Assembly: GCF_026241205.1 (NCBI RefSeq)
Contig: NZ_JAPFQM010000001.1
Span: forward strand, 1,054,001-1,118,000
Source of the DNA: Thermomicrobium sp. 4228-Ro
GTDB lineage: Bacteria; Chloroflexota; Chloroflexia; Thermomicrobiales; Thermomicrobiaceae
Direction: 5' to 3'
Length of the DNA: 64,000 bases
The notes beneath the pieces are model-generated. The model was not told the origin of the DNA, searched no databases, and saw only the letters and a program-made list of their open reading frames with translations. Positions 19,244-29,428 of this stretch are shown one piece after another. Both the position numbers and the translations under genes were made by a program. The first letter of the stretch is position 1. Each line of letters starts with the position of its first letter.

Positions 19244-19957
19244 TCAGCTGTTGGGAAAGCCCAGGCCGAGTCGCCGGAGCGAGCAGAACCGCCCGTGGCC
19301 GATGACGAGATGGTCGATGACCTCGATCCCGAGCAGCTGCCCAGCCTGCACGGCGCTCCGCGTCAGCTCGATATCGGCATGCGACGGTGTCGGATCTCCC
19401 GAAGGGTGGTTGTGCAACAGGACGATCGCTGGCGCGTTCGCTCGGATCGCCTCCCGGAAGAGTTCAGCGATGCGCACCTGTGCGCCATTCACGTGCCCCT
19501 GGGCGACCGTCACCGTGCGGAGCACGCGATTGCGCGTGTCGAGCAGCACGACGCGCAGCTGTTCCTGCTCGAGCAGGGCCATCTCTGCACCGGCGACCGT
19601 GTACACATCTTCCGGTGTCCGCACGACTGGCCGCTCTTCCGGCTGGGCCAGTGCGAGACGACGGCCGAGTTCTAGCGCGGCTTTCAGCTTGGCGGCTTTG
19701 GCCTCGCCCAGACCGTGGAACTGCTGCAGCGTCACGAGGTCAGCTCTCGCCAGACCGACCAGCCCTCCGAAGCTGACGAGGAGCCGTTGTGCGAGATCGA
19801 GTACCGATTCGCCGCGCGTGCCGGTGTTCAGGATCACCGCCAGGAGTTCGGCGTTCGTCAGCACGTCTGCTCCGAGCTGACGCAAGCGCTCGCGTGGCCG
19901 CTCGCTCGCAGGGAGTTCCTTTACCGAAATGTGATACTCCCCCGGTGCGCGATGCAT
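19244..19957 (-). CDS. radC: RadC family protein
   Basis: A 237-residue RadC-type protein. The N-terminal half has a helix-hairpin-helix segment (LRQLGADVLTNAELLAVILNTG, then FHGLGEAKAAKLKAALELGRR); the C-terminal half is a JAB/MPN domain with the metal motif in LLHNHPSGDPTPSHADI. Despite the name, a direct DNA-repair role is not established; the MPN domain could be a peptidase-like or nuclease-associated module. GGGAGG precedes ATG 19957. It converges on the amidase gene; the 133 bases between them hold nothing recognisable. Confidence 0.88.
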   Translation of the reverse strand: MHRAPGEYHISVKELPASERPRERLRQLGADVLTNAELLAVILNTGTRGESVLDLAQRLLVSFGGLVGLARADLVTLQQFHGLGEAKAAKLKAALELGRRLALAQPEERPVVRTPEDVYTVAGAEMALLEQEQLRVVLLDTRNRVLRTVTVAQGHVNGAQVRIAELFREAIRANAPAIVLLHNHPSGDPTPSHADIELTRSAVQAGQLLGIEVIDHLVIGHGRFCSLRRLGLGFPNS

Positions 19958-20143
19958 GTCCCCTCCCTGTCTGAGAAGCGTCGGTCGTGACGAGTGTGCC
20001 GGTTCACCCTGGGTTCGTCAACGATCCGGTCACGGCGGAAGGGGAGAGGACAGCCAAACGCTCCCGCGCATCCATTCGCTCTGACCGGGCGATCCTCACA
20101 TCGAGCTATTCGATGAAGGCCGAGAGAACGCAACACGAACGGG

Positions 20144-20149
20144 TATACT
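20144..20149 (+). promoter_or_regulatory. Possible -10 element upstream of ftsY
   Basis: TATACT lies 68 bases before the ftsY start in the divergent radC-ftsY intergenic region (19958-20216). No good -35 hexamer is found 16-18 bases upstream, so the call rests mainly on the perfect -10 match and its position. Confidence 0.35.
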
Positions 20150-20216
20150 TGTCTCCGGCGCCGTGGCGACCGCTGCGGCGCCACACTCCAGGGAGTGGAT
20201 CCCGTAGACCGAGGAG

Positions 20217-21185
20217 ATGACCGTGATCTTCAGTCGCTTCTTCCGCCGGCGTGCTCCGGCGACTCCCCAGCTCGAAGCAGGCCTGAAGCGGAGTCGCCAG
20301 GGCATCTTCCGGCAGATCGTCCAACTGTTCGAGCGCAATACCGTCGACGAAGAGCTGTTCCAAGATCTCGAGGCGTTGCTCATCCAGGCCGACCTCGGCG
20401 TGGCGACGACCGAGGCATTGCTCGAGCGCTTGCGCGAACGCGTGCGTCGCGGCGAAATCCGCGATCCAGCCGAGGCACGCGAGGCCCTGCGTGACGAGAT
20501 GGTCGCGCTGCTCGATGCAGCGATGCGGAATCGCCGCGTCAAGATCTACCAGCGCGGCGTGCCGTTCGTGTCGCTCGTCGTCGGTGTCAACGGCACCGGG
20601 AAGACGACGACGATCGCCAAGCTCGCCCGCTACCACCTCGATCAGGGGCGGTCGGTCTTGCTCGTGGCAGCCGATACGTTCCGGGCAGCAGCGATCGACC
20701 AGCTCAAGACCTGGGGCGAGCGCCTCGGTGTGCCAGTGATCGCTCATGCACCCGGAGCGGATCCTGGCGCCGTCGTGTTCGACGGAATGCAAGCTGCCCA
20801 CAACCGTGGGATCGACGTGCTCTTGATCGATACGGCTGGCCGCCTGCACACCAAGACGAACCTCATGGCGGAGCTCGCCAAGATCCGGCGGGTCATCCAG
20901 CGGCAGGTGCCCGAGGCACCGCACGAGGTGCTGCTGGTGATCGACGCGACGACGGGTCAGAACGGACTCAACCAGGCGCGTGTCTTCACCGAAGCAGCCG
21001 GTGTCACCGATATCGCGCTGACCAAGCTGGACGGAACGGCCAAGGGCGGTATCGCCTTCGCCATCGCCCGCGAGCTGGGTATCCCGATCGCCTACGTGGG
21101 TACCGGTGAGAAACCGACCGATTTCGCCGAGTTCGACCCCGAGTCGTACGTCGACGCCCTGTTCTTCGGGGACGAGGAGGAATGA
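20217..21185 (+). CDS. ftsY: Signal recognition particle receptor FtsY
   Basis: SRP receptor GTPase, 322 residues, which docks ribosome-SRP complexes at the membrane. The short N-terminus ([10 protein letters not shown]) is basic and lacks a long acidic domain. The N domain is followed by a G domain with [15 protein letters not shown] (G1), [23 protein letters not shown] (G3), [10 protein letters not shown] (G4) and [15 protein letters not shown] (receptor-specific end). It is 3 bases upstream of ffh, so receptor and particle protein are made from one transcript. Confidence 0.95.
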   Translation: MTVIFSRFFRRRAPATPQLEAGLKRSRQGIFRQIVQLFERNTVDEELFQDLEALLIQADLGVATTEALLERLRERVRRGEIRDPAEAREALRDEMVALLDAAMRNRRVKIYQRGVPFVSLVVGVNGTGKTTTIAKLARYHLDQGRSVLLVAADTFRAAAIDQLKTWGERLGVPVIAHAPGADPGAVVFDGMQAAHNRGIDVLLIDTAGRLHTKTNLMAELAKIRRVIQRQVPEAPHEVLLVIDATTGQNGLNQARVFTEAAGVTDIALTKLDGTAKGGIAFAIARELGIPIAYVGTGEKPTDFAEFDPESYVDALFFGDEEE

Positions 21186-21188
21186 GGC

Positions 21189-22646
21189 ATGTTCGAAGCA
21201 TTGACTGACCGCCTCACGGCAGTCTTCGAACGGATCGGGCGCAAGGGGCGTCTCACGGAACAGGACGTCGACGAGGCGCTGCGCGAGGTGCGCCGGGCGC
21301 TGCTGGAAGCGGACGTCCACTACACGGTCGTCCGCGACTTCATCGCCGCGGTGCGAGAGCGTGCGATCGGTGGAGAAGTCCTCAAGTCGCTGACACCGGC
21401 CCAGCAGGTCATCGCGATCGTCCACCAGGAACTCGTCCGGGTGCTCGGGAACGAGCGTGTCCCGCTGCAGTGGGCACCGCAGCCCCCGACGGTCATCATG
21501 CTGGTCGGTCTGCAGGGTTCCGGGAAAACGACGCAGGTGGCCAAGCTGGGATACCACCTCCGGAAGGAAGGACGGCGCCCGCTGCTCGTGGCAGCGGACA
21601 TCTACCGGCCGGCCGCGGTCGAGCAGCTGCGGACACTCGGTCAGCAGCACGACCTCCCTGTCTACGACGAGGGGGCGAAATCGGATCCGGTCGAGATCGT
21701 CAAGCACGCAGTCAAGCTGGCTCGTGATCAGGGCTACAACCCGGTCATCGTCGACACGGCTGGTCGGCTGCAGATCGACGAACCGATGATGCAGGAACTC
21801 GAGCGGATCGAGGAAGCGGTGCGCCCGACCGAGATCCTGCTCGTCGCCGACGCGATGACCGGGCAAGAGGCCGTGAACGTGGCGCAGGAGTTCCATCGCC
21901 GCCTGCACCTCACCGGCCTCATCCTGACGAAGATGGATGGTGATGCACGCGGAGGCGCAGCACTCTCCATCCGGGCGGTCGTCGGCGTCCCGATCAAGTT
22001 CATCGGTACCGGCGAGCGGGTGGATGCGCTGGAGCCGTTCTACCCGGATCGTTTGGCGACGCGCATCCTCGGGATGGGGGACGTCATCTCGCTGATCGAA
22101 AAGGCACAGCAGCAGATCAGCGAGGAAGAAGGAAAGAAGCTCCAGGAAAAGATGCTGACCGGCACCTTCAACCTGGAGGACTTCCTCCACCAGCTCCAGC
22201 AAGTGAAGAAGATGGGCCCGCTCACCCAGTTGCTCGAGATGATTCCCGGTATGGGCCAGCTCCTGCGCCAGCAGCAGGTGCAGATCAGCGACGACGAGTA
22301 CAAGCGGGTCGAGGCGATCATCCTCTCGATGACTCCGGAGGAACGGCGCAATCCGGACATCATCAACTACAGCCGGCGCCGGCGTATCGCCCAGGGAAGC
22401 GGAACGACGATGGCCGAGGTTTCGCAGTTACTCTCGCAGTTCAAGCAGATGCAGCGGATGATGACCGAACTCGGCCAGCTGGCGGCTGGTCGTGGCCGCG
22501 GCGGTCTCCGCGGACTGCTCGGCGGAGCCAATCCGTTCGCCGGATTCCCAGGTTTCGATGGGATGTCGACCGGGGTAGGCCCAGCCCGTCCAGCAGCGAT
22601 TCCGCCAGCTCGCCACGCCAAGAAGAAAAAGAAGAAGCGTCGCTGA
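21189..22646 (+). CDS. ffh: Signal recognition particle protein Ffh
   Basis: SRP54-type GTPase, 485 residues, that binds signal sequences and 4.5S/SRP RNA. The NG domain shows GLQGSGKTTQVAKL, DIYRPAA, DTAGRLQIDEPMMQEL, TKMDGDARGGAALS and GTGERVDALEPF. The Met-rich M domain follows (about residues 300-440; KKMGPLTQLLEMIPGMGQL, ILSMTPEERRNPDIIN, RRRRIAQGSGTTMAEV). The C-terminus ends in a Lys/Arg tail. It is followed 6 bases later by a histidine kinase gene on the same strand. Confidence 0.95.
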   Translation: MFEALTDRLTAVFERIGRKGRLTEQDVDEALREVRRALLEADVHYTVVRDFIAAVRERAIGGEVLKSLTPAQQVIAIVHQELVRVLGNERVPLQWAPQPPTVIMLVGLQGSGKTTQVAKLGYHLRKEGRRPLLVAADIYRPAAVEQLRTLGQQHDLPVYDEGAKSDPVEIVKHAVKLARDQGYNPVIVDTAGRLQIDEPMMQELERIEEAVRPTEILLVADAMTGQEAVNVAQEFHRRLHLTGLILTKMDGDARGGAALSIRAVVGVPIKFIGTGERVDALEPFYPDRLATRILGMGDVISLIEKAQQQISEEEGKKLQEKMLTGTFNLEDFLHQLQQVKKMGPLTQLLEMIPGMGQLLRQQQVQISDDEYKRVEAIILSMTPEERRNPDIINYSRRRRIAQGSGTTMAEVSQLLSQFKQMQRMMTELGQLAAGRGRGGLRGLLGGANPFAGFPGFDGMSTGVGPARPAAIPPARHAKKKKKKRR

Positions 22647-22652
22647 GAGCCG

Positions 22653-23735
22653 TTGCGGATTCGAGCAGTGACACCACGTTTTCGCACACCGCCTGCGCGT
22701 GTCGTCCGACGACTCTTGCACCTTCCGATCTTCTACAAAGTGCTGGTCGCCAATTCGCTCATCGTCGTCGTCGGAGCGATCGTCGGGACCACACTGACCC
22801 TTTTGAGCACCGGGAATACGGAGCACCTGCCGGAACTCGTCGCGCTCTTCGCGGTTACCGGAACGCTCCTGTCCGTGCTCATCAACTGGATCGTCCTGCG
22901 CGCGGCGTTCCGGCCGATCGAGGTACTGGAGCAGACAGCGGATGAAGTCCGTCGCGGCAACTTCCACGTTCGTGCGCCAGCCGTGACGTTCAGCGATCCG
23001 GATCTGGACAACCTCACCTCGACGTTCAACGCGATGCTGGACACGCTGGTCGGCTATCAGGAGCGACTCCGTGAACTCTCGCAGCGGGCACTGACGGCTC
23101 AGGAGGAGGAACGGCGCCGGATCGCACGGGAGCTGCATGACGATCCGGCCCAGAGTCTCACCGCACTCCTCGTCCTGCTCAAGATGGTGCACGACCGACA
23201 GCAACTGACCGATGGCACGGTACTGCGCGAGCTGATCGACCTGACGAGTTCGGCCCTCGAGTCGATTCGAGCCATTGCCCAGGAACTCCGCCCACCAGTG
23301 CTCGACGATCTCGGCCTGGTCGCAGCACTGGAAGGCCTGGCAATGCAATACCGGCAGCGTTTCGGCTTGACCGTCCAGGTCCAGATACGGGGACAGTGCC
23401 AGCGACTCGCCCCCGAGATCGAGCTGGCGCTTTACCGAATCGCCCAGGAGGCGCTCACCAACGTCGCCAAGCATGCGGGAACCGATCGAGCGACGCTGGA
23501 ACTGGCCTTCGAGGCCGACCGTGTGGCACTGAGTATTTCCGATCGGGGCAAGGGCTTCGATCTCAACGAAGTGCTCGGAAGCGGAGTGGGGCTCTTCAGC
23601 ATGCGCGAACGCGCGCAATTGGTCCATGGCACACTGGAGGTAAAAACGGAACCAGGAGCCGGAACGCGCGTCGCGGTCACGGTACCGCTCCGTCCCGCTG
23701 ACCAGCTCCCGGATGGAACCGAGGGAGAACAATGA
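22653..23735 (+). CDS. NarL-type sensor histidine kinase
   Basis: Membrane sensor kinase of 360 residues: two membrane segments (about 30-48 and 57-80) with almost no extracytoplasmic loop, a HAMP linker (RPIEVLEQTADEVRRGNFHVR), a HisKA_3 dimerisation/phosphorylation helix with His in RRIARELHDDPAQSLTALL, and a HATPase domain (EALTNVAKHAG, ISDRGKGFDL, GVGLFSMRERAQLVHGTLEV). The start may be TTG 22653 or GTG 22668. It overlaps the regulator gene by ATGA. The short periplasmic part suggests it senses a membrane or cytoplasmic signal. Confidence 0.85.
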   Translation: MRIRAVTPRFRTPPARVVRRLLHLPIFYKVLVANSLIVVVGAIVGTTLTLLSTGNTEHLPELVALFAVTGTLLSVLINWIVLRAAFRPIEVLEQTADEVRRGNFHVRAPAVTFSDPDLDNLTSTFNAMLDTLVGYQERLRELSQRALTAQEEERRRIARELHDDPAQSLTALLVLLKMVHDRQQLTDGTVLRELIDLTSSALESIRAIAQELRPPVLDDLGLVAALEGLAMQYRQRFGLTVQVQIRGQCQRLAPEIELALYRIAQEALTNVAKHAGTDRATLELAFEADRVALSISDRGKGFDLNEVLGSGVGLFSMRERAQLVHGTLEVKTEPGAGTRVAVTVPLRPADQLPDGTEGEQ

Positions 23736-24397
23736 CGTCGGAAGCGATTCGCGTCTTGCTCGCTGATGACCATCCCGTCGTCCGGGTTGGGCTCCGTGCG
23801 CTGCTGGAAGGCGAACCGGACATTCGGGTCGTCGGGGAGGCCGGTAGCGCTGACGAAGCGGTCGAACTGGTACGAGAACTCCAGCCGGACGTCGCGGTGC
23901 TGGATATCAGCATGCCGGGAAACGGGCTGGAAGCCTTGCGACGGATCGCGGCACTCGGCGTGCCGACGCGTATCCTGATCCTGACCGTCCACGCCGAGGA
24001 GCGGTACCTCCTGCCGGTCCTACAGGCAGGGGGATCCGGTTACGTGCGCAAGTCCAGCCTCCACACCGATCTCATCGAGGCGATCCGGACGGTCGCACGC
24101 GGTGAAGTGTTCATCGACCAGGCAGCGGCACGGACGCTCCTGCAGCGATATCTCGACCGCGCGCAGGCGGGCGAAGTCCAGGACCCCGCACAATTGCTCT
24201 CCGAGCGCGAGCGCGAGGTGCTGCGGCTCACGGCAGCCGGCTACACCGCGCAGGAGATCGCCGATCAGCTGTTCCTTTCACCGAAAACGGTCGAAACCTA
24301 CCGGCACCGCGTCATGCAAAAGTTGGGATTCTCGCGCCGGTCGGAGCTGGTGCGGTTCGCGTTGCGGATCGGCTTGCTCGATCCCCAAGCCGAGTGA
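23732..24397 (+). CDS. NarL/FixJ-type response regulator
   Basis: A 221-residue DNA-binding regulator, partner of the kinase it overlaps by four bases. The receiver has LLADDHP, phosphoacceptor Asp in VAVLDISMPG, LTVHAE and the usual Lys in YVRKSSLH. The C-terminal LuxR helix-turn-helix is LSEREREVLRLTAAGYTAQEIADQLFLSPKTVETYRHRVMQKLG. The target genes are unknown. Confidence 0.88.
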   Translation: MTSEAIRVLLADDHPVVRVGLRALLEGEPDIRVVGEAGSADEAVELVRELQPDVAVLDISMPGNGLEALRRIAALGVPTRILILTVHAEERYLLPVLQAGGSGYVRKSSLHTDLIEAIRTVARGEVFIDQAAARTLLQRYLDRAQAGEVQDPAQLLSEREREVLRLTAAGYTAQEIADQLFLSPKTVETYRHRVMQKLGFSRRSELVRFALRIGLLDPQAE

Positions 24398-24549
24398 GGC
24401 AACCAGACACAGTAGGCCTCGCTGCACGGGATGGCAGGGACCGGACACTAGGGCACAGCGCATCAACCGTTCTCCGTGCTCCTCCGGCAGGACGCTTTCG
24501 AACAGCTCCGGCGCGACCCCGCGACTTCATGCGTTCGTACGCGACCCTC

Positions 24550-24578
24550 TTGCAGCGCATCCTCGGCGGTGCTAGACT
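24550..24578 (+). promoter_or_regulatory. Sigma-70-like promoter of nrdJ
   Basis: TTGCAG (24550-24555) and TAGACT (24573-24578) are separated by 17 bases, close to the TTGACA/TATAAT consensus. It would start transcription near 24585, about 200 bases before the nrdJ start, leaving a long leader. Confidence 0.55.
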
Positions 24579-24586
24579 GTTCTCAG

Positions 24587-24600
24587 GCTGTACGTACAGC
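24587..24600. promoter_or_regulatory. Palindrome GCTGTACGTACAGC at the nrdJ promoter
   Basis: A perfect 14-base palindrome just downstream of the -10 hexamer, at the expected transcription start. The location is typical of a repressor operator. It does not match the NrdR-box pattern. Confidence 0.45.
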
Positions 24601-24782
24601 AACGACTCCGAACGAGTGAGTCGCACATGTGACCGGAAGACACATCTGGACAGTGCCGGCGGGTGCGACTACACTAGAGCTTGGGCCGGAAGCCGGCGAT
24701 CGACGCAAGATCTAGTGGTGAGGGGTTCGACCGGTCGTCGTTGCGCCGGTCTTCCATCGAGGAAGGGATTGTGGGGGCGGTC

Positions 24783-27700
24783 ATGGTGACGGAGCGAGCG
24801 AACACCGGTGAGGGGCGACAAGGCTTGCGTATCCCGCGCTTCTACACGCGACCGGGCGAGGATCCGTACGCGAGCGTCCGCTGGACGCGACGTGCGTCGC
24901 GCATCACCAACCCGGACGGCACCGTCGTCTTCGAGATGACCGATGCCGAGGTACCGGAACACTGGTCGCAGGTCGCGACCGACATCGTCGTCTCCAAGTA
25001 TTTCCGCAAAGCGGGCGTGCCGCAGTACGACGAGAACGGTCAGCCGATCCTCGACGAGCACGGCAATCCGGTTCTCGGCCCCGAGCGGAGCGTCCGGCAG
25101 GTGATCCGTCGCCTCGTCGGCTGCTGGCGCGATTGGGGCGAGCGATACGGCTACTTCGCGACACCGGAGGACGCGCAGGCTTTCGAGGACGAGCTCGCCT
25201 ACATGCTGCTCCACCAGATCGGCGCCCCGAACTCGCCGCAATGGTTCAATACCGGGCTCTATTGGGCCTATGGCATCACCGGTCCTGCTCAGGGACACTG
25301 GTACGTCGACCCGGAGACCGGTGAACTCCGCCAGTCGCCGGACGCCTACTCGCACCCCTCCGCGCACGCCTGCTTCATCCAGTCGGTCGAGGACGACCTC
25401 GTCAACCCGGGCGGTATCTTCGATCTCGTCCTCCGCGAGGCACGCGTCTTCAAGTACGGCGCTGGCTCGGGAACGAACTTCTCCAAGATCCGCGCCGAAG
25501 GCGAACCGCTCTCCGGCGGGGGAACGTCCTCCGGTCTCATGAGCTTCCTCAAGGTCTTCGATCGGGCTGCTGGCGCGATCAAGAGCGGCGGGACGACCCG
25601 GCGTGCAGCCAAGATGGTCGTCGTCGATATCGACCATCCCGATATCGAGCAGTTCATCCGCTGGAAAGCCGAAGAAGAGAAGAAGGTCGCTGCGCTCGTT
25701 GCCGCGGGGTATTCAGCCGACTTCAACGGTGAAGCCTACGCGACCGTTTCGGGACAAAACTCGAACAACTCGGTCCGCGTCCCGGACGAGTTCATCCAGG
25801 CTGTCCTCGAGGACCGCGAGTGGCACCTGCGTTGGCGGACCGACGGCCGTATCGCCAAGACCGTCCGCGCTCGCGATCTCTGGCGTCTGATCGCCGAGGC
25901 CGCCTGGCAGTGCGCCGACCCAGGTATCCAGTACGACACCACGATCAACGACTGGCACACCTGCCCAGCGTCCGGACGGATCAATGCCTCGAACCCGTGT
26001 GTGACCGGTGACACGCTGATCGCGACGACCCAGGGCTATCGTCGCATTGCCGATCTCGTCGGTCAGACCGTCGAGATCATCGCGGGTGACGGGCAGCCCT
26101 CTCTCGTGACGCGGGTGTTCCCTACCGGAACCAAGCCAGTCTATCGACTGCACACCCGTGCTGGTTACACGCTGGATCTCACCGCAGATCATCGTGTCTG
26201 GACAGTCAACCGGGGAGACGTTCCCGCCATCGAACTCCGACCGGGCGATCGGGTGCAACTCCGCGGAGCCGGGTTCGGTACGCGGAGCCTCGATCCAGCG
26301 GTTGCAGAAATCATCGGGCTGGCGGTAGGAGACGGATGCCTGACTGGAAGCCAGGGGCACCTTTTCATCACGGTCGGCAAGGACGAGCAAGCACTGGCGG
26401 CAGCGCTCGCGACCACCCTCAACGACTTCACAGCCGCAGCGGAGGACGGTCGCGCTCGTCGGGCCAAGAGGGTGATCGAGACACCCACAACGCTCCGGGT
26501 CGGAACATCAGCACTGCCGGTACGCACACTCGTTTCGCGGTACGCAGTGCTTGACCAGGGTGCAGCTGCTAAGCGCTTTACCGATGAAGTCTTCACCCTC
26601 GACCGGGACTCGCAAGCAGCGCTCTTGCGAGGACTGTTCACTGCTGACGGCACCGTCGCGGACTACGGTGAAAAGTCCCAGTACATCTCCCTCGAAAGCA
26701 CGTCACTGACGTTGCTGCAGCAGGTTCAGCTGCTGCTCCTCTCGTTCGGTATCAAGTCCAAGCTCTATCGCAATCGCTCGCTTGGCGGTCTCAACCGTAT
26801 GCCCGGCGGCACGTACGAGCGCCAGCCGGTGCACTCGCTTCGGATCAGCCGTTCCTCCCGCGTCCGCTTCGCCCAAGAGATCGGCTTCATGCCGGAGAGT
26901 CCGAAGGCCGCCAAGCTGGCAGCCCTCAACGATCGCGTGGGCGTGTACCAGGAGCGACTCGAGGATGAAGTAGTCGGGCTCGAATACCTTGGAGAGCAAC
27001 CTGTCTTCGATTTGACCGAGCCGCGCACCCAGCATTTCGTCGCCAACGGGATCGTCGTGCACAATTGTTCCGAATACATGTTCCTCGACGACACGGCCTG
27101 CAACCTGGCCTCGCTCAATCTGCTCAAGTTCTACGACCCGAAGACCGGCCGCTTCGATATCGCGGCCTTCCGGCATGCAGTGCGACTCTGGACGATCGTG
27201 CTGGAGATCACCGTCCTCATGGCCCAGTATCCGAGTCGCGAGATCGCCTGGAACAGTTACCGCTTCCGGACGCTCGGGCTGGGCTACGCGAATCTCGGCT
27301 CCCTGCTCATGACGATGGGACTCCCCTATGACTCCGACGAGGCGCGCGCCGTCGCTGCAGCCATTACTGCGATCATGACCGGCGAAGCCTACGCGACCTC
27401 GGCCGAGATGGCCGCCGTCCTCGGCCCGTTCCCGGCCTTCCCGGAGAACCGCGAGCACATGCTGCGCGTCATCCGCAACCACCGGCGCGCGGCCTACGAC
27501 GCGCATCCCGAGGAGTACGAGGGGCTCCACATCGCACCGCAGGGGCTCGACCCGACCCACTGCCCACCCGATCTCCTGCGCGCGGCACGCCAGGCCTGGG
27601 ACCGCGCACTCGAACTCGGCGAGCGCTATGGCTATCGGAACGCCCAGGCCACGCTCCTCGCCCCGACCGGCACCATCGGGCTCCTGATGGACTGCGACAC

Positions 27701-29225
27701 GACTGGTATCGAGCCCGACTTCGCGCTCGTGAAGTTCAAGAAGCTGGCGGGCGGTGGCTACTTCAAGATCGTCAACCGCTCGGTCGCACCAGCGCTCGAG
27801 CGACTCGGCTACGCCCCCGAGCAGATCGAGGACATCTTGCGCTACGTGCTCGGCACGCTCTCGTTCGAAGGAGCACCGCACATCAATCGAGAGACGCTGC
27901 GCGCGCGTGGCTTCACTGACGACGACCTCGCCCGGATCGAGGCTGCACTGCCGGGCGTCTTCGAACTCCGCCACGCCTTCTCGCCCTACGTGCTCGGTGA
28001 AGCGGCCATGCGGCGTCTCGGCTTCACACCCGAACAGTGGAGCCAACCTGGCTTCGACCTGCTCACCGCCCTCGGCTTCACACCGCAGCAGATCGAGGAA
28101 GCCAACGACGTCATCTGCGGGTGGCAGACGGTCGAAGGCGCACCGCACCTCAAGCCAGAGCACCTGCCGGTCTTCGACTGCGCCAACAAGTGCGGGAAGC
28201 ACGGCACGCGCTTTATCCACTACATGGGGCACATTCGGATGATGGCAGCCGTGCAACCGTTCCTCTCGGGAGCGATCTCGAAGACGATCAACATGCCGCA
28301 CGAGGTGACGGTCGAGGACGTCGCCAACGCGTATTTCGAGGGCTGGCGCCTCGGTCTCAAGGCACTCGCTATCTACCGCGACGGCTCCAAGCTCTCCCAG
28401 CCACTCGCGACCCGATCGAGCGACGACAGGGGCAAGAAGGGCGAAGGAACCGAGCCAGCTGGCGAGCCCGAGAAGCAGGTACAGGTCGTGGTCGTCGAGC
28501 GGCCGCGGCGACGGCCACTGCCAGCCAAGCGTCGCGGCATCACCTACGAGGGACGCATCGGTGGGCAGAAGGTCTACCTGCGCACCGGTGAATACGAGGA
28601 CGGGACACTCGGTGAGATCTTCGTCGACGTCGCGAAGGAAGGTGCCGCCTTCCGGAGCCTCATGAACTGCTTCGCGATCGCCGTCTCCAAGGGTCTGCAG
28701 TACGGCGTGCCGCTGGAAGAATTCGTCGACACGTTCACCTTCCAGCGCTTCGAGCCGCAGGGCATGGTCGAGGGTCATCCGAACATCAAGATGGCGACCT
28801 CGATCATCGACTACATCTTCCGCGTCCTCGGCTACGAGTATCTCGGGCGTACCGATCTCGTGCAGGTGCCGCCGGAGGATCAGGGCAATCGCTCACCCGC
28901 TGCTAACCTGACGCGGCCGGAGGTAGCCTCCGCAACCGCTCAGCCGGAAGGGGCGAGTCAGCCAACGGAGCAGCCAGCGCATGCTGCCAGCGAACTGCCG
29001 CAGTCACGAGCGAACGGACAAGCTGAGCTCGCAGCTGCACTGGCGACGGTCGCCGCTGCCGCCAACGGTGCTGCTCGCCCATCGGTGCTCCGCGACGCCC
29101 TGGACGAGCAACTGTCCCAGCTGATGGGTGACGCACCGTTCTGCGACGTGTGCGGGCACCTCACGGTGCGCAACGGTTCCTGCTACAAGTGCCTGAACTG
29201 CGGGAACAGCCTCGGCTGCAGCTAG
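24783..29225 (+). CDS. nrdJ: Adenosylcobalamin-dependent (class II) ribonucleotide reductase, intein-containing
   Basis: Reduces ribonucleotides to deoxyribonucleotides using adenosylcobalamin. The precursor is 1480 residues; removal of the 356-residue intein leaves 1124. N-extein (1-405) includes [28 protein letters not shown] and [15 protein letters not shown]. The C-extein starts at the catalytic CSE of the [11 protein letters not shown] active site, then [22 protein letters not shown]. Later [18 protein letters not shown] leads into a linker and TSCPD-like region, and the C-terminus ends in a zinc-ribbon-like CDVC...CYKCLNC with GCS. ATG 24783 follows GGGGGCGG; GTG 24771 is an alternative. 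Confidence 0.93.
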   Translation: MVTERANTGEGRQGLRIPRFYTRPGEDPYASVRWTRRASRITNPDGTVVFEMTDAEVPEHWSQVATDIVVSKYFRKAGVPQYDENGQPILDEHGNPVLGPERSVRQVIRRLVGCWRDWGERYGYFATPEDAQAFEDELAYMLLHQIGAPNSPQWFNTGLYWAYGITGPAQGHWYVDPETGELRQSPDAYSHPSAHACFIQSVEDDLVNPGGIFDLVLREARVFKYGAGSGTNFSKIRAEGEPLSGGGTSSGLMSFLKVFDRAAGAIKSGGTTRRAAKMVVVDIDHPDIEQFIRWKAEEEKKVAALVAAGYSADFNGEAYATVSGQNSNNSVRVPDEFIQAVLEDREWHLRWRTDGRIAKTVRARDLWRLIAEAAWQCADPGIQYDTTINDWHTCPASGRINASNPCVTGDTLIATTQGYRRIADLVGQTVEIIAGDGQPSLVTRVFPTGTKPVYRLHTRAGYTLDLTADHRVWTVNRGDVPAIELRPGDRVQLRGAGFGTRSLDPAVAEIIGLAVGDGCLTGSQGHLFITVGKDEQALAAALATTLNDFTAAAEDGRARRAKRVIETPTTLRVGTSALPVRTLVSRYAVLDQGAAAKRFTDEVFTLDRDSQAALLRGLFTADGTVADYGEKSQYISLESTSLTLLQQVQLLLLSFGIKSKLYRNRSLGGLNRMPGGTYERQPVHSLRISRSSRVRFAQEIGFMPESPKAAKLAALNDRVGVYQERLEDEVVGLEYLGEQPVFDLTEPRTQHFVANGIVVHNCSEYMFLDDTACNLASLNLLKFYDPKTGRFDIAAFRHAVRLWTIVLEITVLMAQYPSREIAWNSYRFRTLGLGYANLGSLLMTMGLPYDSDEARAVAAAITAIMTGEAYATSAEMAAVLGPFPAFPENREHMLRVIRNHRRAAYDAHPEEYEGLHIAPQGLDPTHCPPDLLRAARQAWDRALELGERYGYRNAQATLLAPTGTIGLLMDCDTTGIEPDFALVKFKKLAGGGYFKIVNRSVAPALERLGYAPEQIEDILRYVLGTLSFEGAPHINRETLRARGFTDDDLARIEAALPGVFELRHAFSPYVLGEAAMRRLGFTPEQWSQPGFDLLTALGFTPQQIEEANDVICGWQTVEGAPHLKPEHLPVFDCANKCGKHGTRFIHYMGHIRMMAAVQPFLSGAISKTINMPHEVTVEDVANAYFEGWRLGLKALAIYRDGSKLSQPLATRSSDDRGKKGEGTEPAGEPEKQVQVVVVERPRRRPLPAKRRGITYEGRIGGQKVYLRTGEYEDGTLGEIFVDVAKEGAAFRSLMNCFAIAVSKGLQYGVPLEEFVDTFTFQRFEPQGMVEGHPNIKMATSIIDYIFRVLGYEYLGRTDLVQVPPEDQGNRSPAANLTRPEVASATAQPEGASQPTEQPAHAASELPQSRANGQAELAAALATVAAAANGAARPSVLRDALDEQLSQLMGDAPFCDVCGHLTVRNGSCYKCLNCGNSLGCS
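25998..27065 (+). mobile_element. LAGLIDADG-type intein inside NrdJ
   Basis: A 356-residue in-frame protein insertion. Block A is [17 protein letters not shown], block B has [11 protein letters not shown] (TxxH), the two LAGLIDADG helices are [11 protein letters not shown] and [11 protein letters not shown], and the end is [12 protein letters not shown] with penultimate His and terminal Asn. The next extein residue is Cys. All splicing residues are intact, so self-splicing is expected; both homing-endonuclease motifs keep an Asp. It interrupts NP/CSE, placing the catalytic thiyl-radical Cys as the +1 nucleophile. Confidence 0.92.
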
Positions 29226-29253
29226 CGAGCGCGGGCCAGAGCGAACAGCGTGT

Positions 29254-29280
29254 GAGGGGAGCGACTTCCTCGCTCCCCTC
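29254..29280 (+). terminator. Terminator hairpin after nrdJ
   Basis: Eleven-base perfect stem (GAGGGGAGCGA with TCGCTCCCCTC) and a 5-base loop, 28 bases after the nrdJ stop. No long T-run follows. Position and stability support a terminator. Confidence 0.65.
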
Positions 29281-29428
29281 TGCCTGTCCGAACAGATCGA
29301 GTACGAGTCCGACTAAAGACCTATGGCCTCCTTATGACTCCGTGCCGTACAAGTGATAGAGTCTGTGCGACACGGCCGGCTCGTGGGTCACCCCGGCTGC
29401 TCGGCTGGCGTGCAGGGAGAAGCGCGGG

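Larger units (their letters stand above)
24398..24782 (+). other. Upstream region of nrdJ
   Basis: 385 bases without a gene. A promoter (24550-24578) and a 14-base palindrome (24587-24600) are visible and listed separately. I looked for a cobalamin riboswitch because the downstream enzyme uses B12 but saw no convincing B12 box or conserved core. The first 150 bases after the regulator stop hold nothing I recognise. Confidence 0.5.

Noticed and set aside
20106-22202. Long open frame antisense to ftsY and ffh
   Set aside because: It lies wholly under two well-conserved genes on the other strand; the product resembles no protein family and is rich in the residues expected from reverse-reading GC-rich codons.
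24716-24780. tRNA-like GGTTCGA sequence
   Set aside because: No acceptor stem, D-arm or anticodon arm can be formed at the right spacing.
24398-24782. Cobalamin riboswitch upstream of the B12-dependent nrdJ
   Set aside because: No convincing B12 box or conserved core could be found by eye.
26703-28778. Long open frame antisense to nrdJ
   Set aside because: Shadow of a highly conserved coding region; low-complexity composition, no own ribosome site or motif.
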